Shown here: positions 1-7,922 of the stretch, piece by piece
Position numbering within the stretch: position 1 is the stretch's first letter
Layout of the letters: every line of letters starts with the position of its first letter
Assembly (NCBI GenBank): GCA_944382845.1
Contig: CALWNN010000022.1
Coordinates: forward strand, 1-64,000
Origin: an uncultured Clostridia bacterium
GTDB lineage: Bacteria; Bacillota; Clostridia; Oscillospirales; Ruminococcaceae
Length of the DNA stretch: 64,000 bases
Direction: 5' to 3'
Notes under the pieces: generated by a model
What the model saw: the letters and a program-made list of their open reading frames with translations, nothing else
Databases searched by the model: none
What the model was told of the DNA's origin: nothing
Made by a program: the position numbers and the translations under genes

Positions 1-203
1 GCAAGCTGCAGATAGGAGCTTTGCTCCTCATGGGTTCAGTATTGAATTCCTAAAAACCCCACTGAAAAACTGAATGGAACCCTGCCTCCTATGGGAGGCA
101 GGTCATCCAACAGGAGGCAGATCATCCCATAGGAGGCGGACCCGCCTAATATGAGGCAGACCTGCCGAATATTAGGCAGGGGGACATCGGCAACTTGATT
201 ATA
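1..203 (-). repeat. Interspersed mosaic repeat, copy 1 (window-truncated)
   Basis: Read on the minus strand, this copy starts with the family head at about 203 (aatcaagttgccgatgtccc-like). A string of short palindromes follows, with sequences such as gcctcctataggaggc. Next come the ttcagtttttcagtgggg arm, a ggagcaaagctcc hairpin and ctgcagcttgc, where the window begins. The loop side of the long hairpin is altered here (gaattcaatactgaaccc). The tail lies outside the window. I see no coding function. Confidence 0.85.
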
Positions 204-271
204 GTTTCTCGTATAGGCTTTTACGTTATCGCCCGGATTCATGTTCCTGCATAACTTATAAGCGGGCACAA

Positions 272-306
272 AAATATCCGCTACCACAAAGTGGTGACGG
301 ATATTT
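272..306 (-). other. Perfect-stem hairpin followed by T-run on minus strand
   Basis: Outer arms aaatatccg and cggatattt and inner arms accac and gtggt enclose a three-base loop. On the minus strand the hairpin is followed by a short T-run, so it could be an intrinsic terminator. It could also be a structured element in the 204-455 gap between repeat copy 1 and the tRNA terminator. I see no convincing gene in that gap. Confidence 0.45.
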
Positions 307-455
307 CCACGTATGGACTTAAGATCTGAACTTTTTTGTACGTTCTTTACCGACAGTGTTGCCGTAACTCCACCCAGCACAAACATTACACTTCGATAAA
401 AAAGGCGAAGAAGCATCTACGGTTTTAACCTTAAATCTTTCGGCTTAAAAAGCAC

Positions 456-482
456 AAAAAAAGCCCGCAAATACGGACTTTT
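456..482 (-). terminator. Intrinsic terminator of tRNA-Leu
   Basis: On the minus strand an 8-bp stem (aaagtccg with cgggcttt) and a six-base loop are followed by a run of seven T. It lies about 30 nt after the tRNA 3' end. Confidence 0.85.
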
Positions 483-513
483 CGGAGTGGACATCTATTT
501 CATTGTCCAAGTA

Positions 514-597
514 TGGTGCGGTAAATGGGACTTGAACCCATACGTCAAAGACACACGCCCCTCAAACGTGCCTGTCTGCCTATTCCAGCACTACCGC
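514..597 (-). tRNA. tRNA-Leu (anticodon GAG)
   Basis: The minus strand folds as a class II tRNA. The acceptor stem is GCGGTAG paired with TTACCGC, followed by discriminator A and an encoded CCA. The anticodon arm CACGT-TTGAGGG-GCGTG gives anticodon GAG, reading CUC and CUU. There is a long variable arm, and the T-arm is ATGGG-TTCAAGT-CCCAT. Its own promoter and terminator flank it, so it is a single-gene unit. Confidence 0.95.
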
Positions 598-636
598 AAA
601 ATAATTTGATTTTCTTTGTCGTTTGACGACTTTAAT

Positions 637-665
637 ATTATAGCATTAAATTTTGTAGTTGTCAA
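637..665 (-). promoter_or_regulatory. Consensus sigma-A promoter of tRNA-Leu
   Basis: On the minus strand TTGACA (660-665) and TATAAT (637-642) are separated by exactly 17 nt. This is a perfect housekeeping promoter, about 30-40 nt before the tRNA 5' end. Confidence 0.9.
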
Positions 666-739
666 CTTGTTAAAATAGCTAAAATTCAGCAGTGTAGTTC
701 CTTTGATTGTTGTTATATTGCATAAATTCGTGGTTGCTA

Positions 740-768
740 TTGAAAATAAGGATTATTTGTATTATAAT
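740..768 (+). promoter_or_regulatory. Sigma-A promoter for the 805-2046 operon
   Basis: TTGAAA (740-745), a 17-nt spacer and TATAAT (763-768) precede the caggaggaat ribosome-binding site and the ATG at 805. Confidence 0.8.
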
Positions 769-804
769 TAAATTAAGTATTCGGCCTTATCAGGAGGAAT
801 TTTT

Positions 805-1107
805 ATGAAAAATCGATTCATGCATTTTTACGCTGATTTCACCAGTTTTGCACCAAAAACAATTATCTTTCTGTTAATTGCAGGGCTTACCTTTATTTTT
901 TCGTCCGACAAATCTGCCAAATCAAAAAATGTCAGCAAACAATCCCGCAAAAAAAGCAATGGTTTTCTTTCAAAGACAAGGCGGAATTACAACTATGCCG
1001 ATTCAATAATTACCGCATTTTATCTGCATGATCTTAAAAAGAAAGCTGAAAAGCAGGACGAAAGCTTTCCCGTAAAGCTTGAAAACGCCGAAATAATTGA
1101 CCTTTAA
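805..1107 (+). CDS. Small membrane protein of unknown function
   Basis: This is a 100-residue protein with one hydrophobic segment near residues 17-32 (KTIIFLLIAGLTFIF). A lysine- and serine-rich, polar C-terminal part follows, so it is probably a single-pass protein with its tail in the cytoplasm. The start is set by a caggagg site at about 791. It is first in a three-gene unit, 11 nt before the next membrane protein. I do not recognise the family, and function cannot be inferred from position alone. Confidence 0.7.
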   Translation: MKNRFMHFYADFTSFAPKTIIFLLIAGLTFIFSSDKSAKSKNVSKQSRKKSNGFLSKTRRNYNYADSIITAFYLHDLKKKAEKQDESFPVKLENAEIIDL

Positions 1108-1118
1108 GAGGACTTATT

Positions 1119-1472
1119 ATGAAAAAATATCTTACGGATTACAGAAATTACATAAAACACTGTCTTGAAAAAGATAATGCCGATTGGAAAAAGCTTCTCG
1201 AAATGCACAAGGACAAGATATTATTTTTCCAGCACGAGCGCATTGTTCATCTGCTCGTTACAATTTTGTTTGCACTTATGACGCTTATGACGGTAATCGC
1301 CTTTGTTATCACAAGAATAATTGGCTTTGCACCGCTGATATTATGCTTTCTTGTGCTTATGGTGCCATATATAAAACATTACTACTTTCTGGAGAACCAG
1401 ACACAGGAATTATACAAGGATTACGACAAGATTTTAAGCAAGCTGGAAGGAAAAAGCGACAATGAGTTATAG
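1119..1472 (+). CDS. Two-pass membrane protein of unknown function
   Basis: This is a 117-residue protein with a polar, charged N-terminal third. Two adjacent hydrophobic segments (about residues 45-65 and 68-85) form a helical hairpin, and the C-terminus is charged and coiled-coil-like. The arrangement is typical of small uncharacterised clostridial membrane proteins. It overlaps the start of the following flavin reductase gene by 11 nt, so the two are likely translationally coupled. No family recognised. Confidence 0.7.
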   Translation: MKKYLTDYRNYIKHCLEKDNADWKKLLEMHKDKILFFQHERIVHLLVTILFALMTLMTVIAFVITRIIGFAPLILCFLVLMVPYIKHYYFLENQTQELYKDYDKILSKLEGKSDNEL

Positions 1473-2046
1473 CAAGGAAAAATGGAAGGGCGGAACGCTT
1501 CTTGCGCCTGTCCCCCCTGCCCTTGTGACTTGCAGGGACAATGGAAATGACAATGTTCTTACAATTGCGTGGACAGGGATAATCAACACTATCCCTCCAA
1601 AGACATACATTTCGGTGCGTCCCGAAAGATACTCTTATGATCTTATCAGGAACAGTGGCGTCTTTGCAATAAATCTTACTACCGAAGCTCTTGTGAAAGC
1701 CTGTGATTTCTGCGGAGTACGAAGTGGCGCAAAAGTTGACAAATTCAAAGAAACCGGACTTTGCGCAAGCGACGCTTTCTCAATTGACGCACCCATATTG
1801 GACGATAGTCCTGTTACCCTTGAATGCATGGTCACTGACGTTATTGAACTTGGAAGCCACCATATGTTTTTAGCGGACATAGTTTCTGTCGATGTTGCAA
1901 AAGAGCTTATCGATCCAAGCGGCAGACTTGCCTTGGAAAAATCAGGACTTTTAGCCTACTGCCACGGGGAGTATTACTCTTTGGGCAAGCGTCTTGGCTC
2001 TTTCGGCTTCTCGGTACGAAAAAAGAAAAAGAAACGCCGAAAATAA
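1462..2046 (+). CDS. Flavin reductase-like (flavoredoxin-type) FMN-binding protein
   Basis: This 194-residue protein matches the flavin reductase-like domain family (split-barrel FMN binders such as flavoredoxin). Visible family features are the N-terminal PVPPALVTC strand, the TIAWTGIINTIPP segment and SVRPERYSYDLIRNSG. The conserved CDFCGVRSGAKVDKF loop and the LECMV...HHMFLADI strands follow. Such proteins reduce FMN or carry it as an electron-transfer cofactor. The last 12 residues are a very basic KKKKKRRK tail that may bind nucleic acid or membrane. It overlaps the previous gene. The physiological partner is unknown. Confidence 0.85.
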   Translation: MSYSKEKWKGGTLLAPVPPALVTCRDNGNDNVLTIAWTGIINTIPPKTYISVRPERYSYDLIRNSGVFAINLTTEALVKACDFCGVRSGAKVDKFKETGLCASDAFSIDAPILDDSPVTLECMVTDVIELGSHHMFLADIVSVDVAKELIDPSGRLALEKSGLLAYCHGEYYSLGKRLGSFGFSVRKKKKKRRK

Positions 2047-2080
2047 TGTGATACAAAAACCCGCACTGATAATGGCAATT

Positions 2081-2143
2081 TAAAATCTGAACAAAGCCGA
2101 TTAAATATGCTTAAAATCGACCGGGACGATTGCAACTGTCGCA
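2081..2143 (-). repeat. Solitary tail of the mosaic repeat, reverse orientation
   Basis: On the minus strand a cgacagttgcaatcgtc motif is followed by ttttaagcatatttaatcgg and ctttgttcagattt. This matches the D and tail modules of the full repeats without the head. It lies upstream of, and opposite to, the esterase gene. Confidence 0.65.
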
Positions 2144-2226
2144 GGAAACGTTGCTCAGAGGGTCAAGTTAGAATTACCTGACTAACGACCTCCAATGAAA
2201 TTCCAAATGAAACGGTGGAAAGCTAT

Positions 2227-3048
2227 ATGGAAAAAATAAAATACGATATCGTTGAACATGCACCGGAGGACATCGTTACAGAGCGTGAAAACGTGGATTA
2301 TCCCACATTTATGCGCTATACATACTATTCTCAGACCGCAGAACGTGAAACCCCTGTAAATGTGTTGCTCCCCAAAAATTATTCAGAAGATAAGGAATAT
2401 CCCGTTCTTTATATTCTTCACGGCTACTATAGCGACGAAAACTGGATGGCAAGTGATCAGGTTCACCTTTCAACAATGCTTAACAATCTTATTGACAAAG
2501 GCGAGGCTGAAGAAATGATAATTGTTTTGCCTTACATTTTCTGCAATAAGGATATGCCCTACTGCACAGAAATGGATCTTGTAAATTCACTTAGCTACGA
2601 CAATTTTATAAACGATCTCAGAACCGACCTTATTCCCTTTATAGAAAGCAAATTTTCAGTGGCAAAGGGAAGAGGAAACACCGCAATAACAGGCTTTTCC
2701 ATGGGCGGAAGAGAGTCCTTGTTCATAGGATTTTCCATGCCGGATACCTTTGGCTATATAGGAGCCGTCTGCCCGGCGCCGGGCCTTGTACCCGTATCAG
2801 GGTCAGCCATGCACCCGGGGCAGATGCAGGAATGTGAAATGACTTTTACCGACAATCCGCCTTACGTTTTAATGATAAGCGCATCACAGATTGACGGAGT
2901 TGTGGGAAGCTTTCCAAACTCCTATCATGATATTCTGACAAAAAACGGAGTCCCTCACTTATGGCATCAGATGTCCTTGACAGGTCACGACCACACAAGC
3001 GTAATCCCGCATTTGTATAATTTTCTGAGAATAATATTCAAGCAATAG
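2227..3048 (+). CDS. Putative esterase (CE1/esterase D-like, alpha/beta hydrolase)
   Basis: This is a 273-residue intracellular serine esterase. It shows the order expected of the esterase D / feruloyl and acetyl-xylan esterase clan: VLLPKNYSE...YPVLYILHGY near the N-terminus, nucleophile elbow GFSMGGRES, and a C-terminal catalytic His region LTGHDHTS. There is no signal peptide. Likely substrates are acyl or feruloyl esters from imported plant oligosaccharides, or S-formylglutathione-like thioesters; the sequence does not decide. I chose ATG 2227 (ggtggaaag upstream) over the in-frame GTG at 2215. A terminator hairpin follows. Confidence 0.85.
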   Translation: MEKIKYDIVEHAPEDIVTERENVDYPTFMRYTYYSQTAERETPVNVLLPKNYSEDKEYPVLYILHGYYSDENWMASDQVHLSTMLNNLIDKGEAEEMIIVLPYIFCNKDMPYCTEMDLVNSLSYDNFINDLRTDLIPFIESKFSVAKGRGNTAITGFSMGGRESLFIGFSMPDTFGYIGAVCPAPGLVPVSGSAMHPGQMQECEMTFTDNPPYVLMISASQIDGVVGSFPNSYHDILTKNGVPHLWHQMSLTGHDHTSVIPHLYNFLRIIFKQ

Positions 3049-3069
3049 TCCGCAATAAAAATATAAATC

Positions 3070-3110
3070 AACCGCTCTTTGAACTTAGTTTCAGAGAGCG
3101 GTTATTTTAT
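3070..3110 (+). terminator. Intrinsic terminator between convergent genes
   Basis: A 9-bp stem (aaccgctct with agagcggtt, 3070-3103) is followed by a T-rich stretch. It lies between the convergent esterase and the 3146-3460 gene and may serve both strands. Confidence 0.8.
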
Positions 3111-3145
3111 ATAACTTGTAATAATTTTAAATTATGTTTAATGCC

Positions 3146-3460
3146 TCAATTTGATATCTTTGCATAGTAGCATATCACATGTCGGCGTTTATTTGTTTGA
3201 GAGTCAAATCCTTTTATATCGCAACCGTTTCCGCTCATAAGAGTACAAACAACAGCTCCCTTTGTAAGGCATCTGAACACCTGCGACCCGTCGCACACAA
3301 CGGATATCTCGCTGTCGGTAATTGAAATGCCTCCTTTTTTTCCAAGGGCTATCTCCTCTCCCCCTGCTCGTTCAACTGCGGAAGAAATGGATTTTCCGTG
3401 GTATTTCATTATTTCCTTATACGGAGTTTCCTCCTTTTTCTTCTTTGAAAACAGTCCCAT
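3146..3460 (-). CDS. Small conserved hypothetical protein
   Basis: This is a 104-residue soluble protein starting MGLFSKKKKEE. A gaggag site lies 7 nt upstream of this ATG, so the longer 117-residue reading into maf is unlikely. The body looks like a small beta-rich domain (GGISITDSEISVVCDG...KGAVVCTLMSGNGCDI) with several cysteines. It follows maf by 10 nt and is the last gene of the 5289-to-3146 minus-strand group. I do not recognise the family. Confidence 0.65.
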   Translation of the reverse strand: MGLFSKKKKEETPYKEIMKYHGKSISSAVERAGGEEIALGKKGGISITDSEISVVCDGSQVFRCLTKGAVVCTLMSGNGCDIKGFDSQTNKRRHVICYYAKISN

Positions 3461-3470
3461 TAAGTTCTCC

Positions 3471-4079
3471 TCAGTATAAATCCTTGGCAAATTCTCCAAG
3501 TTTAGAATTTATCATTGAAACAGGAAATCCCACAACGTTAAAGAAATCCCCCCTTATTCCGGTTACAAAAAGACAGCCTTGTCCCTGAATGGCATATGCT
3601 CCCGCCTTATCAGACGGTTCACCGCTTTTAACATACTCGTCTATTTCGTGTTCTTTTATATCACGGAATGTTACCTCAGTTTCACAACCAAAAGTCATCT
3701 CTTTTTCTTTAAAAGCAACGCATACTCCGCTTATAACCCTATGAGTTTTCCCCGAAAGAAGCCTTAACATTCTCTTTGCGTCCTCATCGTTTTCAGGCTT
3801 TCCGAGTATCTCATCATTTACAGCCACAACAGTGTCGCAACCGATAACTACCGATCTTTCGTTATCTTTCGCTACCCATTCGCATTTGATCTTAGCAAGA
3901 TAAACCGCCGTTTCAAAAGCTTTGTCGGTAAAACCATTGCGAATTTCATCGGGTATGAACTCGTCGACCTTGGAAGGAACAACAGAAAATTTATGGCATA
4001 AATACGCCATAAGCTCCTGCCTCCTTGGGGAAGCAGAAGCCAATATCACGTCTTTTCCTTTAAGAAATTCGTTCATCAC
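3471..4079 (-). CDS. maf: Maf-family nucleoside triphosphate pyrophosphatase
   Basis: This 202-residue protein carries the Maf signature ILASASPRRQELM at its N-terminus. The GCDTVVAVNDEILGKPEN region with the catalytic Asp and the RMLRLLSGKTHRVISGVC segment follow. The C-terminus has the usual DKAGAYAIQGQG and FFNVVGFPVSMI motifs. Maf proteins hydrolyse non-canonical nucleotides (dTTP/UTP or modified CTP, depending on subfamily) to monophosphates and are linked to septum control. Length is normal. The ATG overlaps the preceding tautomerase stop by 4 nt, which implies coupled translation. Confidence 0.93.
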   Translation of the reverse strand: MMNEFLKGKDVILASASPRRQELMAYLCHKFSVVPSKVDEFIPDEIRNGFTDKAFETAVYLAKIKCEWVAKDNERSVVIGCDTVVAVNDEILGKPENDEDAKRMLRLLSGKTHRVISGVCVAFKEKEMTFGCETEVTFRDIKEHEIDEYVKSGEPSDKAGAYAIQGQGCLFVTGIRGDFFNVVGFPVSMINSKLGEFAKDLY

Positions 4080-4309
4080 AACAAATCCTCAGGTTTATAA
4101 TCAGGAGTAATAACAATATCCGGATTTTCGGTTATTTCTTTTTTGAACTGTTCCTGCCATTCAAGAGGAGTATAATCGCTTACCGACACGGAAACATGAT
4201 TTTCAGTGCATCCAATCGCCTCAATAAGAGCTTCTTTTACCTTCTCGGCAGCAAGCTTTTTCTGTTCATCGGTTCTTCCTTTAAGCATTTTTATAGTAAT
4301 ATGCGGCAT
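4076..4309 (-). CDS. Tautomerase-superfamily small protein (4-oxalocrotonate tautomerase-like)
   Basis: This 77-residue protein begins MPHITIKMLKGRTDEQKKL. That is the 4-oxalocrotonate tautomerase pattern of Pro at mature position 1 as catalytic base, then beta strand and helix. The second half (HVSVSVSDYTPLEWQEQF) fits the second strand-helix unit. Members act as homo-oligomeric keto-enol tautomerases; substrate unknown. It lies between the zinc-ribbon gene (11 nt) and maf (4-nt overlap). Confidence 0.8.
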   Translation of the reverse strand: MPHITIKMLKGRTDEQKKLAAEKVKEALIEAIGCTENHVSVSVSDYTPLEWQEQFKKEITENPDIVITPDYKPEDLL

Positions 4310-4320
4310 ATTATTCCTCC

Positions 4321-5289
4321 TTAATCAAGCTTTGTTCCACATTGCGAGCAGAATTTAGTCCCTGCTTCTTCCTTATTCCCGCAGTTTGTACAGAACACAA
4401 AGCCGCCGCTTTTCGGCTCTTCCTTAAGGCTTGTGCCGCACTCGGTGCAGAAAGCCGAATCCTCCGGGACAAAGCTTCCGCAATTGGGGCAAGCCTTTCC
4501 CGAAACCTCAGCAGTTGCCTGAGGTTCATTTATTTTCTCAACAGGAGCAATGTCGTCTGCATCAAATTCTTGTGCGGGAACAAAATCCGGAACAACATCT
4601 TCCTCCGATTTATCAAACTCCGGAACTATCTCCGACTCAGGCTCAACCACCGGTTCGGGTTCAACCACAGGTTCAGATTCAATCAAAGGTTCGGGCTCAA
4701 CCACCGGTTCAGATTCAATCAAAGGTTCAGGTTCAATTACAGGTTCGGGCTTGATTATAACTTCCTCGGGGACAACAGGCTCCGGCTGGGGTACAGGTTC
4801 GGCAGAAGCAGGAACCGCAACAGGCTGAGCAGGAACAGGCGATTCGATATCAGGTTGTCTTGTTCCGCATTTAGCGCAGAATTTTGCGCCCTCTTCAAGA
4901 ACTGAGCCGCACTTTACACAGTTAGGAACAACTACGGACTGCTTTGCGCCGCAAATCGGGCAGAAAACGCTTCCGTTGTCAATAGGCTCGCCGCAGCTTT
5001 CGCACTTTTTAAGTCCCTTTATTTCGTTTATCTTATCCTTATTTGCTTCAATTTCTTCCAGAATTTTTCTGATTTCTGCGGACAAAGCGTTAAGCTCGCC
5101 AATCTGACCGTTTTCGCCGAATTTTTCAAAGTAAAACTTACCCATCTCAGCGTACTTTGACTCAATCTCGTTTTTCTGCTGGTTAATGGTGCTGTTTAAC
5201 TTCTGCACCTCGGTTAACTCCTTGGCCTTGCTTGCAGTGCCACTGACGCCGTTAGAAATTGTTTTTCCTATTTTGTTGAAAAAGTCCAT
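4321..5289 (-). CDS. Zinc-ribbon protein with coiled coil and Glu-Pro repeat linker
   Basis: This is a 322-residue protein. An N-terminal amphipathic/coiled-coil region (about 1-90) is followed by two zinc ribbons of CxxC...CxxC type. A low-complexity acidic linker of repeated EPEP(L/V)(I/V)ESEP units (about 150-235) leads to two more zinc ribbons at the C-terminus, the last ending CSQCGTKLD. Four double-cysteine modules on a flexible stalk suggest a scaffold or adaptor binding protein or nucleic acid. The start has a strong aggaggt site. No catalytic domain is visible. The linker repeats vary at DNA level and may be length-polymorphic. Confidence 0.8.
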   Translation of the reverse strand: MDFFNKIGKTISNGVSGTASKAKELTEVQKLNSTINQQKNEIESKYAEMGKFYFEKFGENGQIGELNALSAEIRKILEEIEANKDKINEIKGLKKCESCGEPIDNGSVFCPICGAKQSVVVPNCVKCGSVLEEGAKFCAKCGTRQPDIESPVPAQPVAVPASAEPVPQPEPVVPEEVIIKPEPVIEPEPLIESEPVVEPEPLIESEPVVEPEPVVEPESEIVPEFDKSEEDVVPDFVPAQEFDADDIAPVEKINEPQATAEVSGKACPNCGSFVPEDSAFCTECGTSLKEEPKSGGFVFCTNCGNKEEAGTKFCSQCGTKLD

Positions 5290-5310
5290 AATATACCTCC
5301 TGACAAATTA

Positions 5311-5550
5311 TTTAAATCGTAGCAAAGCGTTGATAATTACATCTCTTTCAGAGCTAAACATCTCTTTCAGAGCAAACATCTCTTTCAGAGCTGTGCTTAA
5401 TCACGTTGCGACGAAAAGCAACCCGTCGCTGACTGCAGCAAGCTGCAAATGGGAGCTTTGCTCCTCAGGGTTTCAGTGGGAGATTAAGACCCCACTGAAA
5501 AACTGAATGGAACCCTGCCGTTTAGGCAGGGGACATCGGCGACTTGGTTA
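5311..5550 (-). repeat. Interspersed mosaic repeat, copy 2 (full length)
   Basis: Read on the minus strand, the head taaccaagtcgccgatgtcc begins at 5550. It is followed by a minimal palindrome (cctgcctaaacggcaggg), the ttcagtttttcagtgggg hairpin, ggagcaaagctcc, ctgcagcttgctgcag and a variant D module. Three tandem units of about 19 nt (agctctgaaagagatgt) and the tail atcaacgctttgctacgatt close it. The head supplies the stop codon of the upstream 5548-6186 gene. Confidence 0.92.
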
Positions 5551-6186
5551 TTTCAAAATTAATTCTTCAAAATACGGCAGGCTCGTCACCCAGCTTGTAA
5601 AAGCCGACGACCATTCCGAAAGCTTATGATCCTTCCGTTGAAAATACATATTTACCGCATTTTCATAGTTCATGGAAATAGTTCTTGTCTGAAGCCAGCC
5701 TTCCGGAAGCCATCTTATAAGCTCTTTCCAGTATTTTTTATCCTTTGTTTCAAGATAGGCAACACGGAGCTTTTCCATGACGTCAATTATATTTTCATTT
5801 ACGATGGTTTCGATGCTTTTTCCTCCCACGTCAAGCTCCTTACAATAATCGTCTGTTTCAAAACAGTCGGGAGTTATAGGCGTTGTTGCAAGCTTATGCA
5901 TGGTGCTTGTTGAATTTGAGGTTGTACCCACCTTATATGTATCAAATTCCTTCCACCAGTATATAGGCGCAGTTATATCCACAGAAATAAATATCTGTCT
6001 TAAATATTTTCTGTGTTCTGTTCCGCCCTTGATAAGGCGTTTAGCAAGATCCATGTCATTAGGACCGAGAATATAATTTCCGTTTTCGTCATATTTACTG
6101 TCTGATCTTGCCCAGGAATTAAGTGGATTTCTCATTCCGCGGATTGCGTGTTCAAATCCCCACACCTGAGTATTTTCAAATTTCAT
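5548..6186 (-). CDS. Conserved hypothetical, possibly ThyX-like fold
   Basis: This 212-residue soluble protein begins MKFENTQVWGFEHAIRGMRNP and has a central segment GGTEHRKYLRQIFISVDITA. PIYWWKEFDTYKVGTTSNSTSTMHKL follows. The pattern of a charged EHRK followed by a Ser/Thr-rich STSTMH loop recalls FAD-dependent thymidylate synthase (ThyX) and the phage proteins annotated as distant ThyX homologues. I cannot confirm that the flavin-binding RHR motif is intact. Start ATG has gaaaggcgg upstream. Its stop codon is formed by the TAACCAAG head of repeat copy 2. Treat the function as unproven. Confidence 0.6.
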   Translation of the reverse strand: MKFENTQVWGFEHAIRGMRNPLNSWARSDSKYDENGNYILGPNDMDLAKRLIKGGTEHRKYLRQIFISVDITAPIYWWKEFDTYKVGTTSNSTSTMHKLATTPITPDCFETDDYCKELDVGGKSIETIVNENIIDVMEKLRVAYLETKDKKYWKELIRWLPEGWLQTRTISMNYENAVNMYFQRKDHKLSEWSSAFTSWVTSLPYFEELILK

Positions 6187-6318
6187 AAACTATCCGCCTT
6201 TCAATTGATGAACTTTTATATACACTTTAATTATAAAATATTTTCATCACTTTTTCAAGAGCAAATAAAACCTTTGTCATTCTCCACAATAAATCATTAT
6301 AAGATTTAGTTATAACCA

Positions 6319-6370
6319 CAAAAAAGAACGCCCATATAAAGCCATTAAGGCGCTGAGCGTTCTTTGTTTT
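6319..6370 (-). terminator. Intrinsic terminator after the SleB-type hydrolase
   Basis: On the minus strand aaagaacgc pairs with gcgttcttt across a 25-nt loop that itself contains complementary bases (gcgcctta / tggc). A T-run follows. Confidence 0.75.
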
Positions 6371-6373
6371 TTA

Positions 6374-7801
6374 TTATTTGAAGAATCTCTGACCGTCTAC
6401 TTCAAGACAGAATGTAAGGGATTCAAACCAGTTAGCGGTACTCTGTGAGCAATATCTCTTTGAATAGAAATAGATTGCGCCGTTTGAGTTATCCTCGCCT
6501 GCAAGAGCACGCTTTACACAATCCTTTGTGGAACTTGTAGGCGTTCTGCTCTTGTTATAATAGTTTTTTATTGCAGTAAACTGACCCTTTGCAGTAAGAA
6601 CACCCGTAAGGGTATTTGCAAATTTAGAACTCTGAACTCTATTGATAATAACGTTCGCAACAGCAAGCTTTGCCTTATCTGAACAGCCTCCCGCTTCGCC
6701 TTCAACAACATAGTAGAACATCTGAAGTTCTTCATCGGTATAGCTGATAACAGGTTTGCTTGACGCAGCCGTATCCTCAGCGTTCTGTGCAGGCGCATTG
6801 GTTGCTGTATCTGCCGGCTTAGCGGTAGTAGTTGTTGTCTGTGCAGGTTTTTTAGTGGTAAGATAATCATCTATGAGATAGCCTGTCTTATCACCCACAG
6901 TTACCTTATACCAGCCATTGCTGCACTTATGTGTAGCAGTAATTGCGGTACCTTTTTTAAGAGTAGTTATCTTATCGTAATTTGTTCCCGCACCCTTTCT
7001 GAGGTTTACATTATCAGTAAGGTAGAAAACTGTTTCATCGATCTTCTCTGTGGTATATTCTGTCTTCTTTGCGGTAGTCGTAACAGGAGCGGCAGTAGTG
7101 GTCTTTTCAGGTGTGGTTGTAGTTGCCGATGTAGTAGTTTTTGCCGTTGTAGTTGTTGTTTCTTCCGCAGTGGTTGTCGTCTTTTCAGTTGTCGTTTCCT
7201 CAGGTGTTGTTTTTTCCTGCGGTGCTGTTGTTACTGATGTTGTGACTGAACCTGAAGTTTCTTCATCATCGATAATGTCATTTTCATTAATTCCTGCCAT
7301 CCACCAGCTCATTGTAGCCGGAACTGCAGGATCGCTGTCCTCAGCCTCCATTTCGCTTAATGCGACAAAGCTTTCGCTTTCATTTTCAGCCTTGGTTTCA
7401 ACTCCACCGTTTACAAGTCCCATAAGACCCACAACGCCTGCTGTGAACACACATACAGCTCCTGCTGTAAGCATCATTCCAAGTCTTTTAGCGTTTATCC
7501 TATGTACCGTGGTTTCCGTTTCTTCAGCCTTTTCTTTTTCTTCTGCTTCCGAAACATCTCCGGTTTCAGACTTGCCCGATTCCATTTCGGAATCAATTGC
7601 TTTCCTGATCTCTGCAAGCTCGATCTCTCTTGTTATCTCTTCTACGATCTCATCAGCAGTTTCAGTACAAGCGTCCTTCAAAGGATTACTCCTCAGATCA
7701 GTCGTCAGCATGATTTCGTCGATCTCCTGGTCGGTAACAGTTACCTTAACCGTTTCAGGAACAGCCGGCATATCTGCCTTTAACTTCTCATTTTTGCTCA
7801 T
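6374..7801 (-). CDS. Membrane-anchored SH3 / SleB-type cell wall hydrolase
   Basis: This is a 475-residue protein. A charged cytoplasmic N-terminus (1-105) is followed by one membrane span (about 108-130, MMLTAGAVCVFTAGVVGLMG). A long Thr/Glu/Ala-rich spacer (about 180-250) resembles a glycosylated wall-spanning stalk. A bacterial SH3 domain comes next (NVNLRKGAGTNYDKITTLKKG), then a second Thr-rich linker. The C-terminal hydrolase_2 domain carries the SleB-type VVEGEAGGCSDKAKLAVANV motif with the catalytic Glu. The family cleaves peptidoglycan as a lytic transglycosylase in spore germination or growth. The N-terminal cytoplasmic region is unusual for SleB itself. A partner, YpeB, is encoded 5 kb away. 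Confidence 0.85.
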   Translation of the reverse strand: MSKNEKLKADMPAVPETVKVTVTDQEIDEIMLTTDLRSNPLKDACTETADEIVEEITREIELAEIRKAIDSEMESGKSETGDVSEAEEKEKAEETETTVHRINAKRLGMMLTAGAVCVFTAGVVGLMGLVNGGVETKAENESESFVALSEMEAEDSDPAVPATMSWWMAGINENDIIDDEETSGSVTTSVTTAPQEKTTPEETTTEKTTTTAEETTTTTAKTTTSATTTTPEKTTTAAPVTTTAKKTEYTTEKIDETVFYLTDNVNLRKGAGTNYDKITTLKKGTAITATHKCSNGWYKVTVGDKTGYLIDDYLTTKKPAQTTTTTAKPADTATNAPAQNAEDTAASSKPVISYTDEELQMFYYVVEGEAGGCSDKAKLAVANVIINRVQSSKFANTLTGVLTAKGQFTAIKNYYNKSRTPTSSTKDCVKRALAGEDNSNGAIYFYSKRYCSQSTANWFESLTFCLEVDGQRFFK

Positions 7802-7922
7802 AATTCACTTAACCTTTCCGCAAAACGCTTAAGCGATGGCGTTTCGCTCTTTGCAAGACCTCTCCAAGCCCCTGCAAAGCTTTATATATTAACTCTGCCT
7901 CACGGCAATGTTTGCAAAATTA

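Noticed and set aside
4342..4905. Plus-strand repeat-rich ORFs
   Set aside because: Complement of the Glu-Pro repeat linker of the zinc-ribbon protein; no independent start signal.
7050..7832. 260-codon plus-strand ORF
   Set aside because: It is the complement of the Thr-rich linker of the SleB-type hydrolase, giving a Val/Ser/Ala low-complexity product.
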